A stretch of DNA of 64,000 bases from Enoplolaimus lenunculus (GCA_030248215.1 JASANG010001923.1:2501-66500), one strand, 5' to 3'. Numbered from the stretch's first letter, positions 34,701-42,440 are shown. The notes: generated by a model from the sequence alone, not told the origin. Made by a program: numbers and translations.

Positions 34701-35571
34701 ACCTCACAAGCATCCAGTAAGAAAACTGGCCGTTCAATATTATTTATTGTTTTCAGTATCTCACAAAGTAGTTTGCCGTTGAAATTAATTCTCAATTTAA
34801 TGTCATTTGGCTTGGGATCATTTGCTACGTTCAGTCTTCATGCCGGGTTCACAAGCGTGGTATTTGCCGTAAACATTATTCTTGGATGGTATATATGGAC
34901 GATGCATGCGTTATCTGATGTTAAGGTAAGTGTTTAGTGTTGTTGACAAAATTTTCAATTTACAATGCACACTATGACTTAAACTAAAACATGAAGTTAA
35001 TCTTTATTGTTGAGTTATTTTTAATTGTTAAATGATTACTAATACAGGTACCATTCTTAAAAATGGTAGTATAGTTATGTTCAACAAAAAATCAATTAAT
35101 TTTACTGTCAGTTTAGCTATGTGTTTACAGTTTATTCTAGTATTGAAATTGCATTTTTGCACACTGCGAGTGCAAGTTATTGCAGATGTTGCAATCGTTG
35201 CAACTAATATATGCACCACACGGCTTGTCACAGTTCGAATTTGAGTCAGAAAATTAATGAAAATAGTTAATTTTCTACAAACAGGAGTTTTCAATTGGGA
35301 AATCAAAGTATTAACCTTATGTAAAGTTAGCAAAAATTGAGTCAAACTAGTATAACTCAACGCAGTAGTAAAGTTTTTCATTAAGGAATACTTTTTTTAA
35401 AATAAAATAAGTATACTTTTGTTTCGCTGTTATGTCAAATAGTAGTAACAAAGCATATTTAACCCTTTTTCGTTTCAGATCCGCGCATTCTTTACCAAAG
35501 TGGCCCGAAAAGTAAGGAAGCTTTGTTGCGGCTGTTGTTGCAAGAGCAGGCCGAGGTCACTTGACCATTAA
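19591..35571 (+). CDS. Receptor gene B: signal peptide-PAN-PAN-mucin-linker-sushi-7TM receptor, complete
   Basis: Fourteen exons: 19591-19675, 20802-21053, 21937-22155, 24494-24871, 25565-25726, 26236-26442, 27361-27380, 28590-28699, 29850-29955, 30587-30752, 31146-31212, 32834-32992, 34757-34925, 35479-35571. All are GT..AG. The sum is 2193 nt, 730 aa, or 715 aa from the inner Met at 19636. Approximate residues: signal 1-28, PAN 29-112, PAN 113-185, Thr-rich 186-311, linker 312-365, sushi 366-434, TM1-TM7 447-697, tail to 730. Exons 2-6 are all phase 1-1, the class that can be shuffled. The TM bundle is class B/adhesion-like (Cys atop TM3, CWIN in loop 2, LGWYIW in TM7). No GPS or GAIN is visible. 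It is likely a cell-surface recognition receptor; ligand and coupling are unknown. It is a tandem paralogue of the gene at 1-11700. Confidence 0.88.
20565..20765. mobile_element. Hexamer MITE, 'GTTACTTTAAG' subfamily, adjoining a PAN exon
   Basis: The left end GGCCAGTGTTACTTTAAGAC matches the ends of the copies at 32516-32720 and 44870-45014. AAGCCT runs follow. The right end is eroded and stops about 35 bp before the acceptor of the first PAN exon of receptor B. Confidence 0.6.
20802..21053 (+). CDS. Receptor B PAN/apple-like module 1
   Basis: A 252-nt exon, phase 1-1 (acceptor TTTGTTACAG, donor GTGAGT). It contains FTINSCSSVATVQASSQSDC, ESNCSGHTTCDIFAYISTSH and ECFLYDIQSATC. The spacing C-x3-C-x5-C-x-x-F.y....C-x-l matches the core of PAN/apple domains, which bind proteins or sugars. 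The family call rests on Cys pattern only. Confidence 0.7.
21084..21255. repeat. 86-bp tandem duplication after PAN exon 1
   Basis: Two direct copies containing GTGTAAAGTGTGTGAGG and CTTCCCAAAGTTCATGGG, at about 21084-21169 and 21170-21255. They lie immediately inside the intron after the first PAN exon. Confidence 0.75.
21783..21850 (+). repeat. tRNA-like (SINE-type) fragment
   Basis: GAGAGTTCGAACCTGACC resembles a pol III B box, preceded at about the right distance by TTTGAGGTAGACTTC. No full acceptor stem. Weak call. Confidence 0.25.
21937..22155 (+). CDS. Receptor B PAN/apple-like module 2
   Basis: A 219-nt exon, phase 1-1 (acceptor TATTTCAG, donor GTTAGT). Cys-rich: TCANCVTNDTYRCTGQHWFL, TTAECCAVCRRLGVSDCQSF, SYKTSNNECSFYRDKC. 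The C..C.....C..F.y.....C.fy signature is PAN-like and clearer than module 1. Ends GTFKVGHVG before the mucin stalk. Confidence 0.75.
22248..22429. mobile_element. hAT-like MITE (TSD TTTCCGAG)
   Basis: Ends CAGTGGCGGATCCAGGATC and ..CATGGATCCGCCATTG. Exact 8-bp duplication TTTCCGAG (22240-22247, 22430-22437). The CAGTGGCGGATCCAG terminus is typical of hAT-type elements. A second copy lies at 27009-27183. Confidence 0.85.
22430..24493. other. Long receptor B intron, few recognisable features
   Basis: The rest of the intron between PAN module 2 and the Thr-rich exon. A lone hAT-like end (CAGATCCAGAAATTTCTG complement) lies near 23091-23115. Otherwise I see no gene, RNA or complete repeat; open frames here are short and AT-driven. 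Confidence 0.5.
24494..24871 (+). CDS. Receptor B Thr-rich mucin stalk exon
   Basis: A 378-nt exon, phase 1-1 (acceptor ATCGTTAG, donor GTAAAA). It opens AITSTSSSST, then long Thr runs on ACA/ACN codons, then a TPTPTPTTTT segment, then TTAVTIIATVTDILTVKTLT and a VVVTTAPKI ending. One frame is open throughout. Serine/threonine/proline content predicts dense O-glycosylation. The shorter homologue of the 2.1-kb tract in gene A. Confidence 0.85.
25077..25143. mobile_element. End fragment of the CATATG inverted-repeat element
   Basis: CATCGAATCAACATGG and AGTTATAACGTGAACCCCGC match the right end of the copies at 8498-8946 and 50109-50783. Confidence 0.5.
25218..25441. mobile_element. Hexamer MITE copy (TSD GTTTGTTT)
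   Basis: Ends GGCCCATGTATAGAATACGG and ..TCCTGTTCGATACATGGGCC. Exact 8-bp duplication GTTTGTTT. Interior runs of CTTAGG in one dominant sense. Sits in the receptor B intron just before the linker exon. Confidence 0.85.
25565..25726 (+). CDS. Receptor B linker exon
   Basis: A 162-nt phase 1-1 exon (acceptor TTTGTTCAG, donor GTGAAT). Encodes ESVQELVQLLNSISTDDGKQ, then VPPVGTGTTKSLDALPQKLT and PLTEDDIPI. Homologous end to end with 4096-4257. No Cys. Conservation of LLN, KVPP/QVPP, KLTL and LTED across paralogues suggests a structured element rather than a spacer. Confidence 0.82.
25764..25943. mobile_element. Hexamer MITE copy (TSD GAAATTTT)
   Basis: Ends GGCCGATGTATAGAACAGGG and ..CCCTGTTCTATACATGGGCT, exact 8-bp duplication GAAATTTT. 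Opposite orientation to the copy at 25218-25441, only 320 bp away. Confidence 0.85.
26236..26442 (+). CDS. Receptor B sushi/CCP exon
   Basis: A 207-nt phase 1-1 exon (acceptor TATTTGCAG, donor GTAAGA). QYCLVPSELYNGTVHLPSLD.., VRFECIEGNE.., LQCATDGTFN.., PFPTC: four cysteines in CCP spacing. The two sequons NGT and NDT are at the same places as in gene A. Phe replaces the usual Trp before Cys4, as in gene A. Confidence 0.9.
26485..26640. mobile_element. Small palindromic element with GACGGACGGCG arms
   Basis: GCGGCGCCGTCCGTCGCCG near the left and GACGGACGGCGCTGAACG near the right are inverted relatives flanking an AT-rich centre. A probable MITE in the intron after the sushi exon; ends uncertain. 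Confidence 0.45.
27009..27183. mobile_element. hAT-like MITE copy 2 (TSD GTTTTGTA)
   Basis: Ends CAGTAGCGAATCCAGGATT and ..CATGGATCCGCCATTG, flanked by GTTTTGTA (27001-27008 and 27184-27191). The same family and internal sequence as 22248-22429, both within receptor B introns. Confidence 0.85.
27361..27380 (+). CDS. Receptor B 20-nt micro-exon (SFRYPKE)
   Basis: Acceptor GTATTTCAG, donor GTAAGT. Spliced, it links the last sushi Cys to the TM1 exon. Same length, phase and near-identical peptide as 6023-6042. Confidence 0.88.
27847..28116 (+). mobile_element. TTAA-flanked piggyBac-like MITE with a tRNA-like core, copy 1
   Basis: TTAA then CCCCTTCTCACATTGAG at the left, ..CATGTGAGAAAGGG then TTAA at the right. 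TTAA duplication plus CCC-type ends is the piggyBac habit. Inside, 27999-28065 reads like a tRNA: A-box-like TAGCTGAGTGGTGA, CTCCCAC in the anticodon-loop position, B-box-like GAGTTCGAATCCT. It lies in the intron between micro-exon and TM1. Confidence 0.75.
28590..28699 (+). CDS. Receptor B TM1 exon
   Basis: A 110-nt exon (acceptor TTTTTACAG, donor GTACGC). Encodes QPYSPAVTFVMKSVQVLGCI and WIIVILSCCLITFFLFR: one TM helix with the same VQVLGC core as gene A. Confidence 0.88.
29017..29282. mobile_element. CACGTGCAAG-ended MITE (TTAA flanks)
   Basis: Starts GCCCTATTCACGCGTGCAAA and ends ..GCTTGCACGTCTGAATAGGA, with TTAA on both sides. The interior repeats CTTGCAGCTGCAAG-like words. Same family as 57239-57717. 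Confidence 0.7.
29465..29735 (+). mobile_element. TTAA-flanked MITE with tRNA-like core, copy 2
   Basis: More than 90% identical by eye to 27847-28116, same orientation, TTAA at both ends. Contains the tRNA-like segment with GAGTTCGAATCCTAGCA. Two intact, nearly identical copies 1.6 kb apart imply recent activity. Confidence 0.78.
29850..29955 (+). CDS. Receptor B TM2 exon
   Basis: A 106-nt exon. Two acceptors are possible (…TTTAG at 29839 and 29849); the second keeps the paralogue's length and phase. Encodes IFHPERILQMGEELSLLLAH then VLILTLLIPKEELTV. The donor is GTATAA. Confidence 0.85.
30587..30752 (+). CDS. Receptor B TM3 exon
   Basis: A 166-nt exon (acceptor CAAATTTCAG, donor GTACAC). 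KIEPPCEMVGIAIQFAFIAN, AAFTVLEAYNSLSIMLNVIT, then the basic loop VKRLLTRKKN and start of TM4. Cys6 is the conserved TM3 cysteine. Confidence 0.9.
31146..31212 (+). CDS. Receptor B TM4 exon
   Basis: A 67-nt exon (acceptor CATTTTAAG, donor GTGAGT). Encodes LSAGVTGIAAVASYGMYKSD then FS. Phase 1 in, 2 out, as in gene A. Confidence 0.85.
31626..31870. repeat. (GTT)n microsatellite in a receptor B intron
   Basis: GTT units with interspersed GTG, GCT and TTT between the TM4 and TM5 exons. Apparent Leu, Val or Thr frames are artefacts. Confidence 0.9.
32336..32515 (+). mobile_element. Truncated TTAA-type tRNA-core element
   Basis: CAACCCTTTCCTGCATAG and AACATGTGAACCACCTCGG with AAGCTCTTATGGTTTAGC align to the left two thirds of 27847-28116. 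It is cut by the hexamer MITE that follows at 32516. Confidence 0.5.
32516..32720. mobile_element. Hexamer MITE, 'GTTATTTTAAGGGGCG' subfamily (TSD GCAATGAT/GCAATGTA)
   Basis: Ends GGCCCATGTTATTTTAAGGG and ..CGCCCTTTAAAGCAACATTTTGG region, hexamer runs of CTTAGG. The flanks match at 6 of 8 bases. Confidence 0.7.
32834..32992 (+). CDS. Receptor B TM5 exon
   Basis: A 159-nt exon (acceptor TTGTTTCAG, donor GTAAGA). CWINYSSTVTYLGCIVPVAM, LSIIAFIFAESAGMHRAEKT, then LPLQQKGLSLSA in intracellular loop 3. CWIN is identical to gene A. Confidence 0.88.
33008..33402. repeat. 99-bp tandem repeat, about 4 copies
   Basis: Unit TGTATGGATGATGAAGCATA.. to ..TAACCATCATTCCAC, three copies essentially identical and a fourth with small changes. 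It begins 15 bp after the TM5 exon donor. The 99-bp length keeps one frame open for 124 codons, which I regard as incidental. Confidence 0.92.
34403..34521. mobile_element. Short hAT-like MITE (TSD ATTTAAAT)
   Basis: Ends CATGGCCGGAGCAG and ..ATGCTCCGGCACTG, 8-bp duplication ATTTAAAT on both sides. Its interior (CCGCTTAAGTTTTAAAAT) is shared with a fragment at 7808-7990, which has a CAGGGGCGTAGC end. Confidence 0.65.
34757..34925 (+). CDS. Receptor B TM6-TM7 exon
   Basis: A 169-nt exon (acceptor GTTTTCAG, donor GTAAGT). SSLPLKLILNLMSFGLGSFA (TM6); TSVVFAVNIILGWYIWTMHA then LSDVK (TM7). Strong match to gene A. Confidence 0.9.
35479..35571 (+). CDS. Receptor B last exon: Cys-rich basic tail
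   Basis: A 93-nt exon (acceptor TTTCGTTTCAG), phase 0. IRAFFTKVARKVRKLCCGCC then CKSRPRSLDH and stop at 35569-35571. The CCGCCC cluster after a basic amphipathic helix is a plausible palmitoylation site; gene A lacks it. A possible AATAAA lies at 36147. Confidence 0.85.
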   Translation: MRAFFTKVARKVRKLCCGCCCKSRPRSLDH

Positions 35572-36592
35572 GTAAAATAACATTACTTATTGTGAACAGC
35601 GCATTTTATGTTATACCGTGTTTTTGCACAACGTTAATGTTTAACATCTCTTGTTAGTTATAGGGGGATTGCAAGCTGACAGACAGGAAGATTAGGTGAC
35701 TTAGAGATGGGCAGGCTTAGGTTTTAGGTTTACCGAGCAGGCTCTTATGCAATAACCGGTTTTACATCAATATCGTAACTAATGCAGCGACCGGCCAGTC
35801 GCCGGACAGCCAATCAATAATTGCGTATTACAGAAAAAGCTACAAACATTGGCATCATTATTAATTTAATATATAGTGAAATTTGTCTCACGGGAGTAAA
35901 TATATTCAATATTTATTGACAATCACAAAGGGAACAATAATGTAATCGGATTAAATTTTCACTGATCAATGAGGATTTTGAAAAGTAAAAGCTCTAGGTT
36001 CAACATAAACGAAGTTAGTTTGTAGAGCATTTGTAAAAATGTGGCATCAAATGTGCCGCCAAAATTTCACAAATATATAGGTGTAACGTAAAATGTGCTG
36101 CAGGCAAAATTTTAGGTTTAGGGAACCTGGACGCAGTATATATTTGAATAAATTTTTAAGAATCTCTCGAAATTATAAGTTTGCAAGGTAGGGAAGTTAG
36201 CAATTTTTTACCGAACTTTTACTGTCCTGGCCCATCGCTTGTATGTAAGTTTCAAATGTAATTACTGTTTTTCTTTGCTTAATGTCATTCATCACAACAC
36301 TATCATTGTATGATCATTAAACGTTTAATCGTAATTGCATAGAGATTGATTGGCAATATTTTGCATAGATTTTTGTGGTATATAAACATGACGAAAAACA
36401 AAACTGTCTTAAATTACTTAAATTAAAGGTTATAAAATACTACTGAACTTGTTGTTAACGTATATTGTACAACAAGATCGTTTCTTGTTGAATTACAGAG
36501 CCTAAAAGGATTGATTTAGCTTCTAGAAACGTAAACGATATATTCCGTTACATTAATGGTTGATAATTTCTCAAATTTTGCTTGCACAACAC

Positions 36593-36628
36593 TAATCGTA
36601 ACGCAAGCGCAGTTTCGCGTTACGATTA
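36593..36628. repeat. Small 12-bp-stem hairpin
   Basis: TAATCGTAACGC and its complement GCGTTACGATTA, separated by 12 nt. It lies in intergenic DNA downstream of receptor B, whose only visible AATAAA is further upstream at 36147. Confidence 0.5.
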
Positions 36629-37107
36629 AGGTAATTGCAATTATTTTTGTTAGAACATGGTAAGAAACTTGCAAAATGGAAGTTAGCAAAATAAAATCTC
36701 GTTAAGCGCACCTGGAGGTATTATTCAGTATCTGAATCGTTTTGCACTTACTATTAGGTTCAGTGATATCAGTATCTTTTACGTTTACTTAGTGTCAAAG
36801 GGATATGCAAATCCGAGTGCCAAACTAAATAAGAATAGTTGAATACAGTAAATTTCTATAATAGCAGATTATAAATAACGTTAAAACCCGAACACATTAC
36901 AGTTAAACGCCACTGTAACCAACATAATATAATTCAAGGATTTAAACTACCCCCCCCCCCCCTGGGTGCTCCTTCATTATTTTTTCTACAAAACCCCCTT
37001 TTAATTTTTTTTTATACACTTTTTCTTTTTATTTTTTCTTTTTTTTTATAATTTTTTTTTGAATTATTTTTTAACAGCAAAACACAAATTGTCATCTTTC
37101 TTAATAC

Positions 37108-38368
37108 CATAGGGACACGGTAGTGTCACTATTATATGTTTCTTCCAAAAGTGTTCACGTCTCTTTTATGTTTCTATCAAAAGTCTATTATTTCTACTAT
37201 TATATATACAAACGTATGTCATTCAAGATCATGGTAACCGGTATTCATTCGCTATATTTAAAGAAAATTTGTCGAAGTATTAAACGTAAACGTTTTCATA
37301 AGATCGGAACCGCAAAATTTCGCATTGGTATTTGGATTAAAATCTTGTCGCAAGGTGTTCTACAAAATCGTAGATTGTAACAATCCAATTTTTTATGTGC
37401 TACATAAGTTATCTCAACCATATACGTTAAGCTATTTATTTAACGAAAATACTATTGTTTAGTACGTATATATGCGAAACATGTTGAGTGGACAATTACG
37501 AAAAATCATTGGCTTATATGATTGCAAATAAGTAATAACATAGCTAGTTTTGGTGAAGGTACGGTAGGTAGATCGACCCCCCTAGAAACTGTAAGATTAT
37601 GTGATTTTCCGACGTATTTGAGGCAGCTGATTTCAAATCTGTTATTTATATTCGTGCAGGCCCGACTTTCAGCCCATTTTACATGTAGCATATACAATGT
37701 AAACACAAACACCGGTCAAGTGCACCTGTGGCTGAGTGGTATGATGTTCACATACCACGGCGTTTTTTCAGCTTTTGGGTCGCGGGTTCAAGTCCTACTG
37801 GGGGAACTATAAATTGAAATTTTATGTGTATTTTTATGTGATTTTCCGACGTATTTGAGGCAGCTGATTTCAAATCTGTTATTTATATTCTTGCAGGCCC
37901 ACTTGTTAATCATAGGGACACGGTAGTGTCACTATTATATGTTTCTTCCAAAAGTGTTCACGTCTCTCTTATGTTTCTTTCAAAAGTCTATTATTTCTAC
38001 TATTCTGTTTTGGTGGTATTTATATACAAAGTATGTCATTCAAGATCATGGCAACCGGTGTTCATGCGCTATATTTAAATAAAAAATTGTCGAAGTATTA
38101 AACGTAAACTTTTTCATAAGAATCGGAAGCGCAAAGTTTCGCCTTCGTATTTGGATTCAAATCTTGTCGCAAGGTGTTCTACAGAATCGTAGATTGTAAC
38201 AATCCAATTTTTTATGTGCTACATAAGTTTTCTCAACCATATACGTTAAGCTATTTATTTAACGAAAATACTATTGTTTAGTAAGTATATATGCGAAACA
38301 TGTTAAGTGGACAATTACGAAAAACATTAGCTTATATATGATTACAAATTAGTAACATAGCTAGTTTT
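37108..38368. repeat. Diverged tandem duplication (803-bp offset)
   Basis: 37108-37555 recurs at 37911-38368 with scattered substitutions and small indels. The first copy holds an open frame (MSFKIMVTGIHSLYLKKICR.. to ..GVLQNRRL) that is interrupted in the second. A 65-bp direct repeat (37599-37663 and 37836-37900) lies between them. I do not recognise the peptide. Confidence 0.8.
37715..37804 (+). repeat. tRNA-derived SINE core or tRNA pseudogene
   Basis: A-box GTGGCTGAGTGGTATGATG and a near-consensus B-box GGGTTCAAGTCCTACTGG, with a long variable region as in Ser/Leu tRNAs. The acceptor stem does not pair (GCACCTG against ..TGGGGGA), so it is probably not a functional tRNA. It sits inside the region flanked by the 65-bp direct repeats. 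Confidence 0.5.
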
Positions 38369-39367
38369 ATGTGTATTTTTTTGCTAAGGTGCGTTTTTGA
38401 AAACGTAGACGTAACCTCAAGTTGTCGAAAACTGTTTATTTTCTATCTAGAACCTTATGGCTGCAAAGCTTTCCATTCAAAGTGGTAAACCCATAAAGTA
38501 TGTATTATTGGTAGCACCAAGTTGAGCACTGAAATGTCCAAAACTCGGTTTAGAATATTTGAAGAAATTTTGACGTGCAAAATTAACACCATTAATTTAA
38601 TAAGGTTCCCAAAGCAAGCAGCCTCTTTCAAAAACGTGACGCTCGAACACAGCGGGCTCTCATTATGGTATGAACCGGCCCGGATTTTTTAGGCCCACGC
38701 CCGGCCGCTTTAGTGTTTCGTTTTCGAAAAGAAAACAAGAATAAGTTACAAAGCAAACCTTATAGTTGCGGATTCGCAGTTTTGACCGGTGATGGAATTT
38801 CATTAGAATTTCTTGTACAATTAAGAGGAAACGAAACAAAAGTGTGTTTCAAGCAATTTTCCACGTCCGCATGTTGATGCAAATGTGTATTCAGCATGTT
38901 TCACAAAATATTTGTTGCAGCTATATTTTTAAATGCTGCACATTCCAATTATATGTTTAACGCAATTCATGTGTGCAATACAAAATTGAAAGTATCGGAA
39001 TCAGTATTCTTCCAAACTACCGATTACAATACCGATACCGATGTATAGGTTCTACACTACTATGCAGCATAAAATCAGTTTTTACTAGAGCAAGTACTTA
39101 TCAATTGTATTGATTTTCTATTTGAATTCAAACAATTTATATGAATTAAAATATATTAGCATTGTAAATTGAGCGAGTTACCTAATAAATAAAAATGAAA
39201 TTTGGAAAGCGCGACTTTTGTGATTGTGAAAATGCAGTTTTTAATTTTCATGGAAATATAGATTAACAGTTCTAAAACAATTATAACGTGAGTATATATG
39301 ACTTTAAATTTGAATATTTTCGCACTTAAGGTAAATTTGCATCAAATTGCTTCCTAAAGCTTAGTAA

Positions 39368-40632
39368 CTAGAATGAAAAGTGCCCCGATGTGGCCATAGA
39401 AAACGATATGTTTCAGGTAGTAAGATTTTAGTTCAATACCGCTAGTATTACAATTTCCATGCATGCGTATAAAGTTTTAAAACTAGATTAATTTGATGCC
39501 AATCAGCGTCCTCCCGAAACACGACACAACAATACTATAGAATTAATAAAAGTTAAATCATTGAGTTTGATTGACTGCGTAACGGAAACATATCCGCAAC
39601 TTTTTCGGATGAAAGTCACAATAGACAGTAAAGTGTCCCGACGAGGCTATAGAAAACGATAACGCATCAGTTTTGGAGCTGTATAAATTTTGTACCGTAC
39701 AGTGCCCTCTCCATACTTGGCTTAACGGTACCCAGATTTTAAACGTTTAAAACATTAAAATATTTGAGTGAGTACGTAACGAAACAATATTTGCAAGTTT
39801 GCTGACGAAATCTGTGTTGTATTCCAATGACGGCCAATGTAAAGATCAGGGGCGGAACGTTTTTCTGCGGGACTAGAATAGAATAAGCTTAAGGTTTAGA
39901 TTAATTTTTTGCTTGGCTTAGGCTTAGGATTATGCTCATTCTTACGCTTAATAGGATTAGGCTTAGGAATATGCTCATGCTAACGCTTATGCTTAGGCTT
40001 AGGATTAGGAATATGCTTATAATACTGATCCGCTCATGTTCTTTACATTGAGCCAATTGACGAACAAACACGTTTTTAATATTGGGTCACTAGCATTTTA
40101 CGCTTAATTTCTACTTATATACTCTTTTTAAAACCCAAAATTTTTCTGCATATATTCGAAACTTCAGTTTACTAAGTGCAACAAACTAATGTCACGAGTG
40201 TGTACTCAAATTTTTTACAACCATAATTCGTCATTTATACTCTAGTATTTACTTCTTGTTTTAATATTTCGAAACAGTGGATCACATGTCTATTTGGCCG
40301 CTGTCAGAGAAAGTTGCGGATATGTTTCCGTTACGCAGTCAATCAAACTCAATGATTTAACTTTTATTAATTCTATAGTATTGTTGTGTCGTGTTTGGGG
40401 GGGAGGCGTATGGCCACCAAATAAACCAAGTTTAAAACCTTAAAACCCAGCCAGGGAAATGGAAAACCAAGCGGAATGGAACAAAAACCTGTCGGTTTCG
40501 GGAGGATACGACGATTGCATTAATGAATCTAACTCAAGATCTTCTTCAATACGATGCAGGAAATGTAAGATGAAGGTTACTACCTGAAACATATCGTTTT
40601 CTATGGCCACATCGGGGCACTTTTCATTCTAG
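39368..40632. repeat. 1.3-kb foldback (inverted repeat)
   Basis: 39368-39423 is the exact reverse complement of 40577-40632 (56 bp), and 39517-39604 of 40310-40397 (88 bp). Between the matching blocks the right arm has extra, homopolymer-rich sequence. The spacer carries a hexamer MITE. Confidence 0.85.
39832..40054. mobile_element. Hexamer MITE copy inside the foldback spacer
   Basis: Ends GGCCAATGTAAAGATCAGGG and ..TCATGTTCTTTACATTGAGCC, several CTTAGG/ATTAGG runs. Flanks AATGACG / AATTGACG. Confidence 0.75.
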
Positions 40633-41830
40633 TAATACTTTATTACTTTAAATTATCGGATAGGAAAAGGGGTAGACACTCTCCAGATCAAAAGGGTTCG
40701 CGCCGGGTTCATATACGTACCTAGCAGGAAGAACGTCACGGAAAAAAAAAAACCAATGTAACGGAAAAAATGTGTAGGGCCGTGGCACACGCGATAGAAG
40801 AGCGCACCGTAAAACCCGCGCGGCGGGGGAAAAAGCCACGGAGCATCCGCATCAAAATTTTCGTGAACGGCTCTATATGGTACTGCTTAACTTAGAATCT
40901 CTTATAATTTGCGAGAATTGGAGAATTGTGTTTGCATGCATTTTGCTATTTACAAAACTTTGGTCGACAACACCACTTTCTCCTTAAAACATTTGCCCCG
41001 CATTGGCTTACTTTAAAATCTTTCGGGGGACCGCGGAAGGAATCCGCCGGGGAAATGGATTGGAGTCGGAAAGGGGAAAACCAAAGGGGTGGTAACAACC
41101 ACCCCAAGGGGGACGATTTTGCCAATTTTAAAAAAAATCCAAAGGGAGGTGTTCGGTTGCAACGGGAACAAAAAGGCAGAAGAAACTGCACAGAAAAGAA
41201 ACAAAAGGCAGACTACAATAAAATCTCTTTAAAATGATATTATATGTGGATAAAAATAAAATGGGGACGACTCCGGGGGACGAAATAATCGATAAACGGA
41301 GAACATAGGCACAGACGACAGACTTGGTTAACACTTTATATACTTTAATATATGCATAATAACGCACACGCTTCACCAAAAGACTTCGCGGCGATTCATA
41401 TACGATCTGTAGAATTAACTTAGAGACATAAAGCCATTTAGCGGGAGGGTCGGAACCAGACAACAATCGCAAATCCGACGTCGGATTAGCTCGACCGCAT
41501 CCGCATCAAAATTCGGATGCTCATATGACTGGACTTTAGAAATTTATTCGGAGATGGAGAATGGAGCATTGCATTTACAAAGTTGGCTTCTTTACAACAC
41601 CACTTTTCCCTAAAACATCGCCGCATCCGGGCACTAAAATCTCGGGATCGCGCATGACTCTGCAAATCCATTGAATCAAGGAACATAGTTACGCATTTAC
41701 TTAGGGACCAGTGCCAATTTTACATACATTCAAATGGACTCTTGCACCGAGACAAGCATAAATTGCATCCAAAAGACCGAAACGCGTGACACTTCAATAA
41801 TTTCTTTTTAATGTTATTTTTTCAGATATA
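40398..41830. other. Probable low-accuracy assembly stretch with two garbled copies of one segment
   Basis: 40840-41240 and 41490-41820 align as direct repeats (CATCCGCATCAAAATT.., ACAACACCACTTT.., CTTTTTAATG/CTTTAAAATG), but the first is inflated by runs of A, G and C. Frames in this stretch (41 kb region) are not trustworthy. I see no gene. Confidence 0.5.
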
Positions 41831-42072
41831 TAACGCGGCACCGAAAGCAAGACAGAGTCCCCCATGCAATAAGCGAATGTCCTTCTGACAGACTCAGGAG
41901 AAAACAGCTGTCCTTTTTATAACGTATTGCCAAAGTGACATCTGTATGTGCGATAGTGTGACAAAGTATACGCCGTTCAGAGAGACTCTCTGTTGTCAGC
42001 AAGTGTACACAGTCTGGGCGACTTTTGGATATGTGATTTACAAACGCTGCATTTAGGAACTTAGAGAGTCGC

Positions 42073-42440
42073 ATGTGGGTGAGCAGGATCGGTCCGAGGC
42101 AGACGAATCCTGTGTATGGTGCGGCTACCGTACCAGCACAGACGGTGCCTGGGTACCGAAACACAAGGACCGGGAGTGCAGGGGGTGGCCGTGAGTCCCC
42201 CCGCTGGGCAAGGGGGGTACGGCCTCGAGCTCGGCGATTATCGGATGAGCGGTACCCTCCGAGAGTTGGTGGTCAAGTGGCACAACCGCAAGCGGCAGAA
42301 GGACGTGGTTATTACAAACAACAGGTGGAAAATGTGCGTCAGCAGATTCGGGAGTCGTCAAATGGAGCGGCAGCAACAGCAACAGTAGCGGACGACGCAA
42401 TCGTTGGGACGCGAGCAATCACGGGTAACGCAGGATGATT
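42073..42440. other. GC-rich island with overlapping open frames, unknown
   Basis: Base composition is much richer in G and C than the flanks. Two + frames (MWVSRIGPRQTNPVYGAATV.. 121 codons; MVRLPYQHRRCLGTETQGPG.. 90 codons) and one - frame are open across it. The second + frame has a basic segment VVKWHNRKRQKDVVITNN and a poly-Gln end. No family recognised. Candidate explanations: a fragment of an element's coding region, a foreign or contaminant sequence, or chance in GC-rich DNA. Confidence 0.25.

Noticed and set aside
37715-37804. Functional Ser/Leu tRNA gene
   Set aside because: A and B boxes look good but the acceptor stem does not pair and no terminator-like T run follows at the right place.
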